DNA from: an uncultured Pelagibacteraceae bacterium
GTDB lineage: Bacteria; Pseudomonadota; Alphaproteobacteria; Pelagibacterales; Pelagibacteraceae
Reading direction: 5' to 3'
Assembly (NCBI GenBank): GCA_902523615.1
Contig: CABYZW010000005.1
Span: forward strand, 1 to 58,524
DNA length: 58,524 nt
Numbering within the stretch: the stretch's first letter is position 1; every line of letters begins with the position of its first letter. Below the pieces are notes generated by a model. The model ran no database searches and was not told where the DNA came from. It saw nothing but the letters and a program-made list of their open reading frames with translations. The translations under genes and the position numbers were made by a program. Positions 9,047 through 16,792 of this stretch are shown in pieces.

Positions 9047-9754
9047 ATGTTTGAAATAATTATTGCTTTTGGTGCAGGATTAATAAGCTTTTTATCTCCT
9101 TGCGTCTTACCTTTGATACCTGGATATATTTCATACATTTCTGGAAGTTCAATAAGTCAATTGATTGAAAAAAAAGATATAAATCTATTTCCAATTATTT
9201 TATTCACAGTTGGATTTTCATTAGTTTTTATAATTTTTGGAGCTGCTTCAACTTTTCTTGGGCAAATCTTACTAGAAAATTCCTATGAGCTAAGAATAAT
9301 TGCTGGGTTTGTTATTATTATATTATCTTTACATATTATCGGTTTAATAAATATCAAATTTTTAAATTATGAAAAAAGAATTCAGACTAATACAAATACT
9401 AATTTTTTGAGTCCAATATTCATAGGTATGGCGTTTGCATTTGGTTGGACACCTTGTATTGGTCCAATTTTAGGTTCGATTTTAGCTCTTGCTGCAACAG
9501 AGGCTACTATAAATAAAGGCGTCATTTTATTATCTTCTTACTCTTTAGGTTTAGCAATTCCATTTATTTTATCTGGCTATTTAATTCAAAAATTTTTGAT
9601 ATTTTCTAAAAATTTTAAAAAAAATATCGGTCTGGTGTCAAAAATTGGTGGAATTATACTTTTAATAACAGGTATTTTAATATTAACTAATCAATTACAA
9701 GCTTTGGGTTATTATCTACTAAATATTTTCCCATTCTTACAAAATTTTGGATAA
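9047..9754 (+). CDS. ccdA: CcdA-type thiol-disulfide membrane transporter
   Basis: This 235-residue, roughly six-helix membrane protein moves electrons from cytoplasmic thioredoxin across the inner membrane for cytochrome c maturation. The two redox cysteines lie in conserved helix motifs: FLSPCVLPLIPGYISY near residues 14-29 and GWTPCIGPILG near residues 130-140. The length matches CcdA rather than full DsbD, which has extra periplasmic domains. It follows the FAH gene by 19 bases but has no obvious metabolic link to it. Confidence 0.88.
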   Translation: MFEIIIAFGAGLISFLSPCVLPLIPGYISYISGSSISQLIEKKDINLFPIILFTVGFSLVFIIFGAASTFLGQILLENSYELRIIAGFVIIILSLHIIGLINIKFLNYEKRIQTNTNTNFLSPIFIGMAFAFGWTPCIGPILGSILALAATEATINKGVILLSSYSLGLAIPFILSGYLIQKFLIFSKNFKKNIGLVSKIGGIILLITGILILTNQLQALGYYLLNIFPFLQNFG

Positions 9755-9762
9755 GTATAATT

Positions 9763-10350
9763 ATGAAAATTTATCAAATTGACTCTAGTGCTAGAAAAAA
9801 AGGATCAACCTCAAGAGCTCTTGCAAAAAAATTGTTAGAAAAAATTAAGAGACCTGAAGACGAAGTAATTTACCGAGATTTAGATGATGAAATGGTTTTT
9901 GTGTCTGGACTCACTGAGTCAGGAATGAAAATAGACAAAAAGGATCAAACAGAACATCATAAAAAAATGTTTGAACTCTCAGATAAGCTTGTAAAAGAAC
10001 TTAAGGAAAGTGATATAATTATTATATCTGCACCAATTTATAATTATGGTCCGCCTGCAACTTTAAAAGCTTGGTCGGATCTAGCAGCAAGAATTGGAGA
10101 AACTTTTAAATTTAAACCAAATGGTCGACGAGAGGGTTTACTTAAAAACAAAAGAGCGTATCTTGTAATTACATCTGGAGGTACTAAACTAAATAGTAAA
10201 GAAGATTTTCTCACTCCCTGGTTAAAGTTTATTTTAAATTTTTTCGGAATTAAAAAAATTGATATAATTTGTGCAGATCAAATGGCATTAAATTACGACA
10301 AATCTATTAAAGATGCAGAAAAACAAATTGAGAATGTTTCTATAGATTGA
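9763..10350 (+). CDS. FMN-dependent NAD(P)H oxidoreductase (azoreductase-like)
   Basis: At 195 residues it fits the flavodoxin-like AzoR/NQO family. The N-terminus (IDSSARKKGSTSRALAKKLLEK) provides the FMN phosphate loop, and APIYNYGPPATLKAWSDLAARIGETFKF near residues 90-118 is the typical dimer and flavin segment. TSGGT near residue 140 completes the flavin site. The likely role is two-electron reduction of quinones or other small acceptors. The gene end overlaps the convergent dioxygenase gene by 11 bases. Confidence 0.85.
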   Translation: MKIYQIDSSARKKGSTSRALAKKLLEKIKRPEDEVIYRDLDDEMVFVSGLTESGMKIDKKDQTEHHKKMFELSDKLVKELKESDIIIISAPIYNYGPPATLKAWSDLAARIGETFKFKPNGRREGLLKNKRAYLVITSGGTKLNSKEDFLTPWLKFILNFFGIKKIDIICADQMALNYDKSIKDAEKQIENVSID

Positions 10351-11434
10351 ATTTTTTTTTTAAGTGTTTAATTTTTCCTTCAGTGCTATCATAATCAATA
10401 TAGCAACCTTGTAAAAATCTATTTCCTTCATTAGCATCATATTTAGTTCTACCATGAAGAAGTCTGTAGTTATCCATTAGAATAAGATCTCCAGGAACTA
10501 ATTTAAACTCAATTTTAAATTTATCAGAATTATATAATTCAGAAATTTTTTTTCTTGCAGCGTAAAATAAATCCAATTTCTTTTTATTAATTAAAGGAAC
10601 AAAATCAAGTCTCGGACTAAATCTAACTTGTTTAAAATTTCTATTTTGATCTAATTCGATCATTTCAGACCAGTTTTCTAAAATAATGTTTTCATCAATA
10701 AATTGAAATCTTACTTTTGTTTCAGTTAAAATTTTGTAATAATCAGGGTAATCTTTTTTTAGTTTTTCTGAAACGTTGTACCCATCAACCAAAGTTGATA
10801 ACCCTCCTCTAACTTCATTTTCAATACAATGCAATAACTGGATACATGGAACTGGATTTCGATATGGATTATCTGTATGCGGAGCCAATGCAAGTGAGGT
10901 ATATGCTAAATCATTAGGATTTGGTTTTGATTTAACATTAAAAAATTCTCCAAAGTTTGTTCTTCTTACACTTCCTATTGAATTTGCAAAGTCTACGATA
11001 AAATTATTTTTTGTTGGTACATTCTTAAATATGACAAAACCATATTTATAAAAATGAGCTAAAGCTTCATACATATCTTTTTTTTCGAAAATATTTTTTT
11101 CAAAGTAAAAAATATTTGAAAATTTAAATGAAGAGTCCCAAACTATTTTTTTAATGTTATAATTATTGTTTTTAAATTCGTTTAAAATATTTTGGATACT
11201 AAATTTATTGTAAGTTCCGTCATTAAAAGAAACTTCTAGAAAATCGCCGGATAGCTTCAATTCGTCAATTTTAATATTATTTTTCAATTTTGTTGGATCA
11301 AATAGCCTTTGCTGAGTAATTTGATCTAAATGTTCTTCTCCATTTACTCTTTCTCTAAGCCAAAATGGATGAATTTCTTTTCTTACGCCCTGATTTTCTA
11401 AAAATATTTTGTTATCTTTTAATTCAATTTTCAT
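10340..11434 (-). CDS. BBOX/TauD-type 2-oxoglutarate Fe(II) dioxygenase
   Basis: This 364-residue protein has the two-domain layout of gamma-butyrobetaine/trimethyllysine dioxygenases: an N-terminal DUF971-like domain (HPFWLRERVNGEEHLDQ...QQRLFDP) and a C-terminal jelly roll. The iron triad is visible as His186-x-Asp188 in APHTDNPYR and His327 in RLLHGRT, with Arg339 for 2-oxoglutarate. The cysteines that normally bind zinc in the N-terminal domain are absent (NGEEHLD replaces the usual C-x-C-x-x-C stretch). Hydroxylation of a betaine-like substrate is likely. A thioesterase of the type used for carnitine lies about 10 kb away, but a link is only suggestive. Confidence 0.82.
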   Translation of the reverse strand: MKIELKDNKIFLENQGVRKEIHPFWLRERVNGEEHLDQITQQRLFDPTKLKNNIKIDELKLSGDFLEVSFNDGTYNKFSIQNILNEFKNNNYNIKKIVWDSSFKFSNIFYFEKNIFEKKDMYEALAHFYKYGFVIFKNVPTKNNFIVDFANSIGSVRRTNFGEFFNVKSKPNPNDLAYTSLALAPHTDNPYRNPVPCIQLLHCIENEVRGGLSTLVDGYNVSEKLKKDYPDYYKILTETKVRFQFIDENIILENWSEMIELDQNRNFKQVRFSPRLDFVPLINKKKLDLFYAARKKISELYNSDKFKIEFKLVPGDLILMDNYRLLHGRTKYDANEGNRFLQGCYIDYDSTEGKIKHLKKKFNL

Positions 11435-11500
11435 AGTGATTCTAAATGATTATTTAAAATTTTACTTTAATCAATAGAAATTAAATAGTATTAGTCCCCT

Positions 11501-12307
11501 GTGCCAAAATTAAATTCTACGGATTATAAACTTTATTCAAAATTTCTTGAAAATTTAGCTAAGAAATTAACAAGTTTCTATTTCTCAAAACTAAATAAGA
11601 CTTTCAAAATTACAAATAAACTGAAGGGCAGGGGTTATGACCCTGTTACAACCTCTGATAAAGCATTTGAAAAATTTATCAGAAATGAGATTAAAAAAAA
11701 GTTTCCAAATCATAGAGTTGTAGGTGAAGAATTTGGGACCAAAAAAAAAAATAGTGAATTTACTTGGATGATAGACCCTATTGATGGGACTAGATCATAT
11801 GTAATTGGAAACCCTACATGGAGTAATTTAGTTTCGCTAAACTATAAGGGAGTTCCTTTATTAGGGCTCGCAAATTACCCTGTTCTTAAAAAGTTTTATT
11901 TTAACTCATCTGATAAGATTGCTTATGTTGTTGAAAATGGAAAAAAAAAGAAAATTAAAGTGAATAAAAAAGTTTTATTTAAAAATATTAAATTATCTGC
12001 AGCTTTCCACGGTGTATTATCTTTAAATAAACAAAAAAAAATACCAAAAATTTTGAAATTAATGCATTTTCCGTGTGCTGATGCTTTAAGTTACTCACAT
12101 CTTGCAGAGGGAAAAGTTGACGTTGTGATACAATGTGGAAATAAGAAATGGGATATTCACCCCTTAATCCCAATAATCAATGCAGCAGGAGGAATTGTAA
12201 GTACTTGGAAAAATCAAGATGCAATTAAAGCTGGCAATATTATTGCCTCGTCAAATTTAAAAATACAAAGTAAAATTTTGAAAATTTTGGAACCTGTGGC
12301 TAAGTAG
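11501..12307 (+). CDS. hisN: Inositol-phosphatase family, histidinol-phosphatase-like
   Basis: The gene starts at GTG (11501) and encodes 268 residues. Metal-site motifs of the IMPase superfamily are present: GEEFG near residue 80, WMIDPIDGTRSY near residues 90-101, and KWDIHPLIPIINAAGG near residues 217-232. The last motif (x-LIPII-x-x-AGG) is typical of HisN-type histidinol-phosphate phosphatases. Inositol monophosphatase or 3'-phosphoadenosine phosphatase activity is the alternative. It ends inside a convergent 8-base overlap with the SMR-family gene. Confidence 0.75.
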   Translation: MPKLNSTDYKLYSKFLENLAKKLTSFYFSKLNKTFKITNKLKGRGYDPVTTSDKAFEKFIRNEIKKKFPNHRVVGEEFGTKKKNSEFTWMIDPIDGTRSYVIGNPTWSNLVSLNYKGVPLLGLANYPVLKKFYFNSSDKIAYVVENGKKKKIKVNKKVLFKNIKLSAAFHGVLSLNKQKKIPKILKLMHFPCADALSYSHLAEGKVDVVIQCGNKKWDIHPLIPIINAAGGIVSTWKNQDAIKAGNIIASSNLKIQSKILKILEPVAK

Positions 12308-12635
12308 TTTTACCAAGAGTATTAAGCAAAATAACTCCAACAATAATTAAAACTATTCCAATAATTCCATATAAGTTTGGTATTTGATTATACTTAAATA
12401 CTCCAAATAAAGTTACTGCCGTAATAGTTAAACCGCCGTAAGTTGCATAACTAAAACCTACAGGAATAACATTCATAGCCTTTGATAAGCAAAAGATACA
12501 AGCAATTATAGAAATTATACAAAAAATAGTTGGAGCAATAATTGTAAATCCATTAGTAGATTTTAAAAAACCATTTGAGATAATTCCTAGAATTATTGCT
12601 AAAAACAAGAAAATATAACCTGAAAAATTACTCAT
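12300..12635 (-). CDS. SMR/EamA-like small membrane protein lacking the EmrE glutamate
   Basis: This 111-residue protein has four hydrophobic helices and aligns with EmrE-type small multidrug resistance proteins: LAIILGIISNGFLKSTNGFT matches the first EmrE helix, and IPVGFSYATYGGLTITAV matches the second to third helix region. The essential EmrE Glu14 corresponds to Gly17 here, so classical proton-coupled drug export is unlikely. It could be a partner subunit, a lipid or undecaprenyl-carrier flippase-like protein, or a specialised importer. It is the last gene of the minus-strand small-protein operon, 14 bases after the DUF2798 gene. Confidence 0.75.
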   Translation of the reverse strand: MSNFSGYIFLFLAIILGIISNGFLKSTNGFTIIAPTIFCIISIIACIFCLSKAMNVIPVGFSYATYGGLTITAVTLFGVFKYNQIPNLYGIIGIVLIIVGVILLNTLGKTT

Positions 12636-12649
12636 ATTAATAAATAAAA

Positions 12650-12871
12650 CTATTCAACAACTTTATCTACAATTTTTTGTACTATAGGAGCAACCAATGA
12701 TATTGCAACCAAGGCTACAGGCAAACTTATAGACCAAGCTTTGAAGAATCTTTTGTAGTACAATTCATCAAAACCTGTATTTATATATGTAATTATAAGT
12801 GTCATTATTAAACTCATACTAAAACTCATGAGACAAATAAATAATATTTTAGTGTACTTTTTAGGTAACAT
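12650..12871 (-). CDS. DUF2798-like small membrane protein
   Basis: The 73-residue protein has two hydrophobic helices (about residues 8-30 and 46-65) and the DUF2798 layout: basic N-terminus, M-S-F-x-M-S motif in helix 1, a short amphipathic F-F-K-A-W linker and a P-V/A-rich second helix. Its function is unknown. It starts directly after the NTF2-like gene stop with no spacer, indicating coupled translation. Confidence 0.7.
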   Translation of the reverse strand: MLPKKYTKILFICLMSFSMSLIMTLIITYINTGFDELYYKRFFKAWSISLPVALVAISLVAPIVQKIVDKVVE

Positions 12872-13195
12872 TTACTTTTTAGACATTGGAGTAGCACCCG
12901 TCTCTAAACTAATAATTTTTCCATCTTTATATTTGTAAACTGCCATAACAGCCTCAACATTTCCGTCATTAAATGTCACTACAGAATGATGAACTCCAAT
13001 TTCATCATTTTCATAGACAACTCTTGCTTTATCTTGATTAATATCACCACTCATTGCCCATTTTATAACATCAGCTTTACCTATGGAGTTTCCTGACTTA
13101 TGCATTGTGAATTTAAAGTCATCATGTAAAAGTTCTTTCATAGTTGACTCATTTTTATTATTAATTGCATTTGTATATTTCTCTAACATCGACAT
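12872..13195 (-). CDS. NTF2-like/SnoaL-type small protein
   Basis: At 107 residues, this has the single-domain NTF2-like cone fold pattern: N-terminal helix (MLEKYTNAINNKNESTMKELL), HDDFKFTMHKSG, and a C-terminal sheet (VVTFNDGNVEAVMAVYKYKDGKIISLE). Proteins of this kind bind or convert small hydrophobic molecules, or serve as accessory subunits. A strong AAAGGAG ribosome-binding site precedes the start. No catalytic Asp-His pair can be assigned with confidence. Confidence 0.7.
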   Translation of the reverse strand: MSMLEKYTNAINNKNESTMKELLHDDFKFTMHKSGNSIGKADVIKWAMSGDINQDKARVVYENDEIGVHHSVVTFNDGNVEAVMAVYKYKDGKIISLETGATPMSKK

Positions 13196-13196
13196 T

Positions 13197-13484
13197 TTAT
13201 ACTCCTTTAATAATTATTCCGTTACTGACCGAGTTGTCTAAACGGATTTGTTTAATAAGCTTGTATTCATCTGAATTATACCATTCTAAAGCTTTTTCGT
13301 AACTTGGAAATTTTATGACAATTGTTCTGGGATATGTCCAAGTACCTTCAATTACTTTATTTTCACCACCCCTGACTATATACTCACCCCCAAATTTTTT
13401 AGCTATTGGTGTTACTTTCTCAACGTATTCTTTATATTCTTCAGGTTTTTTTATTTCTATATTAAAAATAACAAAACCTGGCAT
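13197..13484 (-). CDS. DUF1330 family protein
   Basis: The 95-residue sequence shows the DUF1330 pattern: GFVIFNIEIKKPEEYKEYVEKVTP, a central FGGEYIVRGG, and a C-terminal I-V-I-K-F-P-S-Y-E-K-A-L-E-W-Y-N-S-D-E-Y motif. It is a ferredoxin-like alpha/beta-barrel dimer of unknown function, related in fold to EthD and ABM proteins. Unlike its neighbours it lacks a good ribosome-binding site of its own. An 11-codon mini-ORF ends six bases upstream and may feed ribosomes into it. Confidence 0.82.
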   Translation of the reverse strand: MPGFVIFNIEIKKPEEYKEYVEKVTPIAKKFGGEYIVRGGENKVIEGTWTYPRTIVIKFPSYEKALEWYNSDEYKLIKQIRLDNSVSNGIIIKGV

Positions 13485-13490
13485 TAAAGA

Positions 13491-13526
13491 TCATTCACCC
13501 CACATTCCATTAAATTTTTCCAACAT
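13491..13526 (-). CDS. Eleven-residue mini-ORF upstream of DUF1330 gene
   Basis: ATG at 13526 opens a short frame encoding MLEKFNGMWGE, ending at TGA (13491-13493). A GGAG sequence in the last codons of the upstream gene sits about ten bases before the ATG. The peptide start resembles the MLEKYTNA start of the NTF2-like gene, so it could be the remnant of a deleted paralogue or a translated leader. It is too short to be sure that it is translated. Confidence 0.3.
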   Translation of the reverse strand: MLEKFNGMWGE

Positions 13527-13529
13527 TAT

Positions 13530-13847
13530 TTAGTCTCCTTCACTAAATATTGGTCTAATCTCGTCCTTAATAGTTCCTTCTATAGCCACTTCTTTTAATT
13601 GTTCTAAAAGTTTTATATATTCAGGATCTGCAGACATCTTAGCGTCAGCTTCTCTATCACCCTCAAACATAGTTCCAATTAAAGTTTCTCTTATTGTTCT
13701 TGGATCTCCACCCATTTGAAAAGAAAAGTAAACATCATGGTCAGGATAATGTTTTTTCCTAACAGCCGCTAACCCCTTGCCAATTTCCATTGCTTTTCCA
13801 AGGCCATCATCTTTTACCCTCATTGTTCTTGTGTAAATTACTTTCAT
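13530..13847 (-). CDS. Small alpha/beta-barrel-like protein (family not recognised)
   Basis: This 105-residue cytosolic protein has an N-terminal strand (MKVIYTRTMRVK), a helix (GLGKAMEIGKGLAAVRKKHYP), then a strand with YFSFQMGGDPRTIRETLIGTMF and a C-terminal D-P-E-Y-x-K-L-L-E-Q-L segment. That order of strand-helix-strand-strand-helix is typical of dimeric alpha/beta-barrel (NIPSNAP/ABM-like) proteins. No catalytic residue is recognisable. It has a GGAAG ribosome-binding site and is 14 bases downstream of the next small gene. Confidence 0.65.
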   Translation of the reverse strand: MKVIYTRTMRVKDDGLGKAMEIGKGLAAVRKKHYPDHDVYFSFQMGGDPRTIRETLIGTMFEGDREADAKMSADPEYIKLLEQLKEVAIEGTIKDEIRPIFSEGD

Positions 13848-13861
13848 TTTTCTTCCTTAAT

Positions 13862-14149
13862 TTAACTGTTGTAGTCAAAAACCTCACCTTCAACTTCTTG
13901 AAATTGATGAGGCTCAAAAAAATCATTCATTGCTCCTAATTGATCATTTACAGCATCTGTATTTTCGGCCTTCCAATAACAGAACATTTTCATACTTTCT
14001 TTTGGTGTCATAAAAGTAAGTTGGCATTTGGCTTTATCACCAGTTGAACCTTTGATTATATCTTCTCTAGACATACCACCTATAGTCTCATTGAATTTAT
14101 CTTTCATCTCTTGTGATTTGAAAGTGTGAGTTACCATGTAGTTTTTCAT
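13862..14149 (-). CDS. Small alpha/beta-barrel-like protein (family not recognised)
   Basis: The 95-residue protein starts with the strand MKNYMVTHTFKS followed by a helix (EMKDKFNETIGG), a Cys-containing strand (KCQLTFMTPKESMKMFCYWKA) and an acidic C-terminal tail. The order again fits a dimeric ferredoxin-like barrel. The role is unknown. A strong AAAGGAG ribosome-binding site precedes the ATG. It is a separate family from its neighbours by eye, although the fold order is shared, which suggests that the operon collects related folds. Confidence 0.65.
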   Translation of the reverse strand: MKNYMVTHTFKSQEMKDKFNETIGGMSREDIIKGSTGDKAKCQLTFMTPKESMKMFCYWKAENTDAVNDQLGAMNDFFEPHQFQEVEGEVFDYNS

Positions 14150-14158
14150 TTTTCTCCT

Positions 14159-14449
14159 TTATAGATTTAATTTAGATAGTTCATATAACTGAGCACTTTC
14201 TACACACTCAGCATAAATCGCTTTTGCTGTTGGATTATTTCCAGTCACAAATTCTTTCATCCCCTCTTCATTATGAACATTAACTTTGAATAACATCCCA
14301 CTTTTATCTGGTATCATAGCTCCAATAGTTTTTTCCGGATAGGCAACACTTTTTCTGACACCCATACCTTCATCTGATTGCATCCAACCCATAAAGGTTT
14401 CTAATTTACCTTCTTTAAATTTAAGATGTACTAACATTTCTTTTTCCAT
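14159..14449 (-). CDS. ABM-like small protein
   Basis: At 96 residues, this begins MEKEMLVHLKFKEGKLETFMGWMQ, an ABM/monooxygenase-like strand-helix opening. A second strand (GMLFKVNVHNEEGMKEFV) and a short helix (NPTAKAIYAECVESAQLYEL) follow. Similar proteins form dimeric barrels that bind small hydrophobic substrates, but neither catalytic residues nor a heme ligand can be assigned. A strong AAAAAGGAG ribosome-binding site precedes the start. Confidence 0.65.
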   Translation of the reverse strand: MEKEMLVHLKFKEGKLETFMGWMQSDEGMGVRKSVAYPEKTIGAMIPDKSGMLFKVNVHNEEGMKEFVTGNNPTAKAIYAECVESAQLYELSKLNL

Positions 14450-14466
14450 TTTACTCCTTTTTTATC

Positions 14467-14838
14467 TTATCTAATTGAATGATATATTTCTCCACCTAAG
14501 CTTCTAGCAACACCATATTTTTCCATAATCTCACCAAATTTTGCAAAGTAATCGTTTTTCATTGCATTCTCTACATGACGTTTAACACTGTCCATCGAAG
14601 TAAATCTTTCATTAATTGTAAAAACAACATTTCCAGTCAGCCCTTGGCTTGGATCTGCAGGGTTTACGAATTCATCAGCTCTTGTGAAAAACGAGCTTAT
14701 CAAATGACTGGGACCATCATTTGAGTCTGAATAAAATTCCTGCATCCATGCAGCATGAGTTTTAAATAATTCTTGAACCTCATCTGCCTTATCTTTAGGA
14801 ACAACATAACCTAAGTTTATACATTTTATATCTGACAT
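14467..14838 (-). CDS. ABM-like small protein, longer variant
   Basis: The 123-residue sequence reads INLGYVVPKDKADEVQELFKTHAAWMQEFYS at the start (strand-helix), a central loop with FTRADEFVNPADP, then TGNVVFTINERFTSMDSVKRHVENAM (strand-helix) and a glycine-rich C-terminus. This is the arrangement of a dimeric alpha/beta barrel with an insertion. No family name is certain. It sits 19 bases after the exported barrel-like gene and 17 bases before the next, with an AAGGAAG ribosome-binding site. Confidence 0.65.
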   Translation of the reverse strand: MSDIKCINLGYVVPKDKADEVQELFKTHAAWMQEFYSDSNDGPSHLISSFFTRADEFVNPADPSQGLTGNVVFTINERFTSMDSVKRHVENAMKNDYFAKFGEIMEKYGVARSLGGEIYHSIR

Positions 14839-14857
14839 ACTTATTCCTTCCTAATTG

Positions 14858-15334
14858 TTAAAAAGTGTACTCACCACTCATTTGGTTCATTGAGTGAGCA
14901 AATCCACTTTTTCCTTTCAGATTTTGTCTGCTAGAGAAACCTGATCCTGAGATTTTTTCATATTTGCCTGTACCACCGACAATAACAAAAGTTCCTGATC
15001 CACCTTGACCACCAGTTCCTTTACCTTTGTAGTTTATAAAAACTTTTTCACCATCAGCTAAATAAAACGTGCACATACCTGTTTCATCATCAAATTTACC
15101 ACCTACTAATGTAAGACCTCCAACACAATTCATTGTAGATTTGTCAAATATGCTATTTGGATCTTTATCAGCAAGACCAGCATTTCCGTCATAAGTTATT
15201 GCCATATTACCATTACCAGCATTCATGATATTCATTTCCCAAGATCCCATACCACTTGCATTAAATTTACCTGAGTTAGCAAAGGCTATTGTGGAAATGA
15301 TTGTAAACACAAAAGTTATTATCATTTTTTTCAT
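14858..15334 (-). CDS. Exported small beta-rich protein
   Basis: This 158-residue protein has a clear signal peptide (MKKMIITFVFTIISTIAFA, cleavage near residue 19). The mature part is glycine-rich and strand-rich, with two cysteines (in MNCVGG and GMCTFY) that could form a disulfide. The segment GTFVIVGGTGKYEKISGSGFS resembles the repeated G-G-T-G-x-Y-x-x-x-x-G-x-G motif of allene-oxide-cyclase-barrel or calycin-like periplasmic proteins. A role in ligand binding in the periplasm is an inference only. It has the strongest ribosome-binding site of the operon (AAGGAGG). Confidence 0.65.
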   Translation of the reverse strand: MKKMIITFVFTIISTIAFANSGKFNASGMGSWEMNIMNAGNGNMAITYDGNAGLADKDPNSIFDKSTMNCVGGLTLVGGKFDDETGMCTFYLADGEKVFINYKGKGTGGQGGSGTFVIVGGTGKYEKISGSGFSSRQNLKGKSGFAHSMNQMSGEYTF

Positions 15335-15348
15335 TTTTGCCTCCTTGA

Positions 15349-15720
15349 TTAATATAAAGTTTGAACTACTTTTTTTACTCTTTCAGCACCGTTAGGAACT
15401 AAAGCTTCTACAAAAGAATGACATTTATCAGTTTTTGACTTGTCATATTTAGAACCATAATGTTTATCTACTGCTTTATTAACATCCTCATCCCATTCTT
15501 TTTCTGGAATACCTATTTCAATAGCATAAGATTTTAAAACTTTTACAGTTGATATAGATTTTTCTTTCATACCATACTCAAATTTTTCACCTGATGGCAG
15601 AAAATAGTTTGCCATATAAATACCCACACAATCTAGAGCTCTTGATCTATCATTTTTACTCATTTCTGCACTAGCAAAAGCAAAAACAAAAAAAGACAAT
15701 ATAAAGATCAACCTTTTCAT
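15349..15720 (-). CDS. Exported small protein, first gene of the small-protein operon
   Basis: The 123-residue protein has a signal peptide (MKRLIFILSFFVFAFASAE, cleavage near residue 18) and a helical mature part. Two cysteines (in LDCVGIYM and DKCHSFVE) could form a disulfide. No known family is recognised. As the first gene after the cysK terminator it probably marks the promoter-proximal end of the ten-gene minus-strand operon that runs down to 12300. Confidence 0.65.
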   Translation of the reverse strand: MKRLIFILSFFVFAFASAEMSKNDRSRALDCVGIYMANYFLPSGEKFEYGMKEKSISTVKVLKSYAIEIGIPEKEWDEDVNKAVDKHYGSKYDKSKTDKCHSFVEALVPNGAERVKKVVQTLY

Positions 15721-15749
15721 ATTAAATTTTAATTAATAAAATTTCAAAA

Positions 15750-15769
15750 ATGTAACCGTTTTGTTACAT
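15750..15769 (-). terminator. Terminator after cysK
   Basis: ATGTAAC (15750-15756) pairs with GTTACAT (15763-15769), and on the minus strand TTTTTG follows the stem. It lies 16 bases beyond the cysK stop and separates cysEK from the small-protein operon. The 7-bp, AT-rich stem is weaker than the Tct terminators. Confidence 0.5.
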
Positions 15770-15784
15770 AGCTGGTATGCGATA

Positions 15785-16792
15785 TTATAACCAGCTTGGA
15801 ATAGGTAAGTTCTTTCCTCTTAAAAAAGATTTATTAAACATCTTGGAGTTGTATTTATCTGACCTGTCACAAAGAATTGTTACTATAGTCTTTCCTGGAC
15901 CCAATTCTTTTCCAAGTCTTATTGCACCAGCAATATTAATTCCGCAACTAGTTCCCAAACTTAAACCTTCATTCTTAATTAAATCATAAAGTATTGGAAG
16001 AGCCTCTTTATCATCTATAGAATATGCATTATCGATTTTTGCTTTTTCAAAATTTTTGGTAATCCTGCTCGAACCAATCCCTTCTGTTATTGAATTACCC
16101 TCAGATTTTAATTCCCCACTTTTGATATAATTATAAAGAGCAGAACCTTTAGGATCTGATAAGTAAATTTTTATGTCTTTATTTTTTTCTTTTAGAGCGT
16201 TGCTCACACCTGAAATTGTTCCTCCTGTTCCCGATGAACAAACAAAACCATCTACTTTACCTTCAGTTTGTTCCCAAATTTCTTTACCAGTTCCTTCATA
16301 ATGCCCTTTTGCATTTGCTGTGTTGTCAAATTGATTAGCCCAAACTACTCCATTATTATTTGTGGGTCTTAATTCATCAGCTAATCTAGCTGCAACTTTA
16401 ACAAAATTATTTTCATCTTTGTAAGGTTTGGCAGGCACCAATCTTAATTCTGCACCCAAGTTTCTTAAGGTATCTTTTTTTTCTTGTGTTTGATTATCAT
16501 TCATTACAATAATAGTTTTATAACCTAGAGAATTACCTAGTAGTCCTAAGCCTATACCAGTGTTTCCAGCAGTACCTTCAACAACAATACCACCTTTTGA
16601 AATTAATTTTTTTTCCTGAGCATCTTTAATAAGTGCTAATGCAGCTCTATCTTTAACAGATCCACCAGGATTTAAAAACTCAGCCTTACCATAAATATTA
16701 CAACCTGAAATTTCTGAGGCAGCCCTTAGTTTTATTAAAGGAGTATTTCCAATTCCGGAAATAAAGTCTTCTTGATTATTTTTCATTACCAT
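15785..16792 (-). CDS. cysK: Cysteine synthase (O-acetylserine sulfhydrylase)
   Basis: This 335-residue PLP enzyme makes cysteine from O-acetylserine and sulfide. It shows the PLP lysine motif [10 protein letters not shown] near residues 43-52, the substrate loop [12 protein letters not shown] near residues 77-88, the phosphate-binding GTGGTISG near 192-199 and the C-terminal [11 protein letters not shown]. Its start overlaps the 3' end of the serine acetyltransferase gene by 17 bases, so the two steps of the pathway are coupled. An alternative start at the next Met (16786) is possible. It belongs to the CysK/Cbs-like group with a C-terminal extension. Confidence 0.9.
   Translation of the reverse strand: MVMKNNQEDFISGIGNTPLIKLRAASEISGCNIYGKAEFLNPGGSVKDRAALALIKDAQEKKLISKGGIVVEGTAGNTGIGLGLLGNSLGYKTIIVMNDNQTQEKKDTLRNLGAELRLVPAKPYKDENNFVKVAARLADELRPTNNNGVVWANQFDNTANAKGHYEGTGKEIWEQTEGKVDGFVCSSGTGGTISGVSNALKEKNKDIKIYLSDPKGSALYNYIKSGELKSEGNSITEGIGSSRITKNFEKAKIDNAYSIDDKEALPILYDLIKNEGLSLGTSCGINIAGAIRLGKELGPGKTIVTILCDRSDKYNSKMFNKSFLRGKNLPIPSWL

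Noticed and set aside
12300..15720. Small-protein operon as prophage or gene-transfer-agent remnant
   Set aside because: No capsid, tail, integrase or attachment-site signature is seen, base composition matches the surroundings, and several members fit enzyme-like folds instead.
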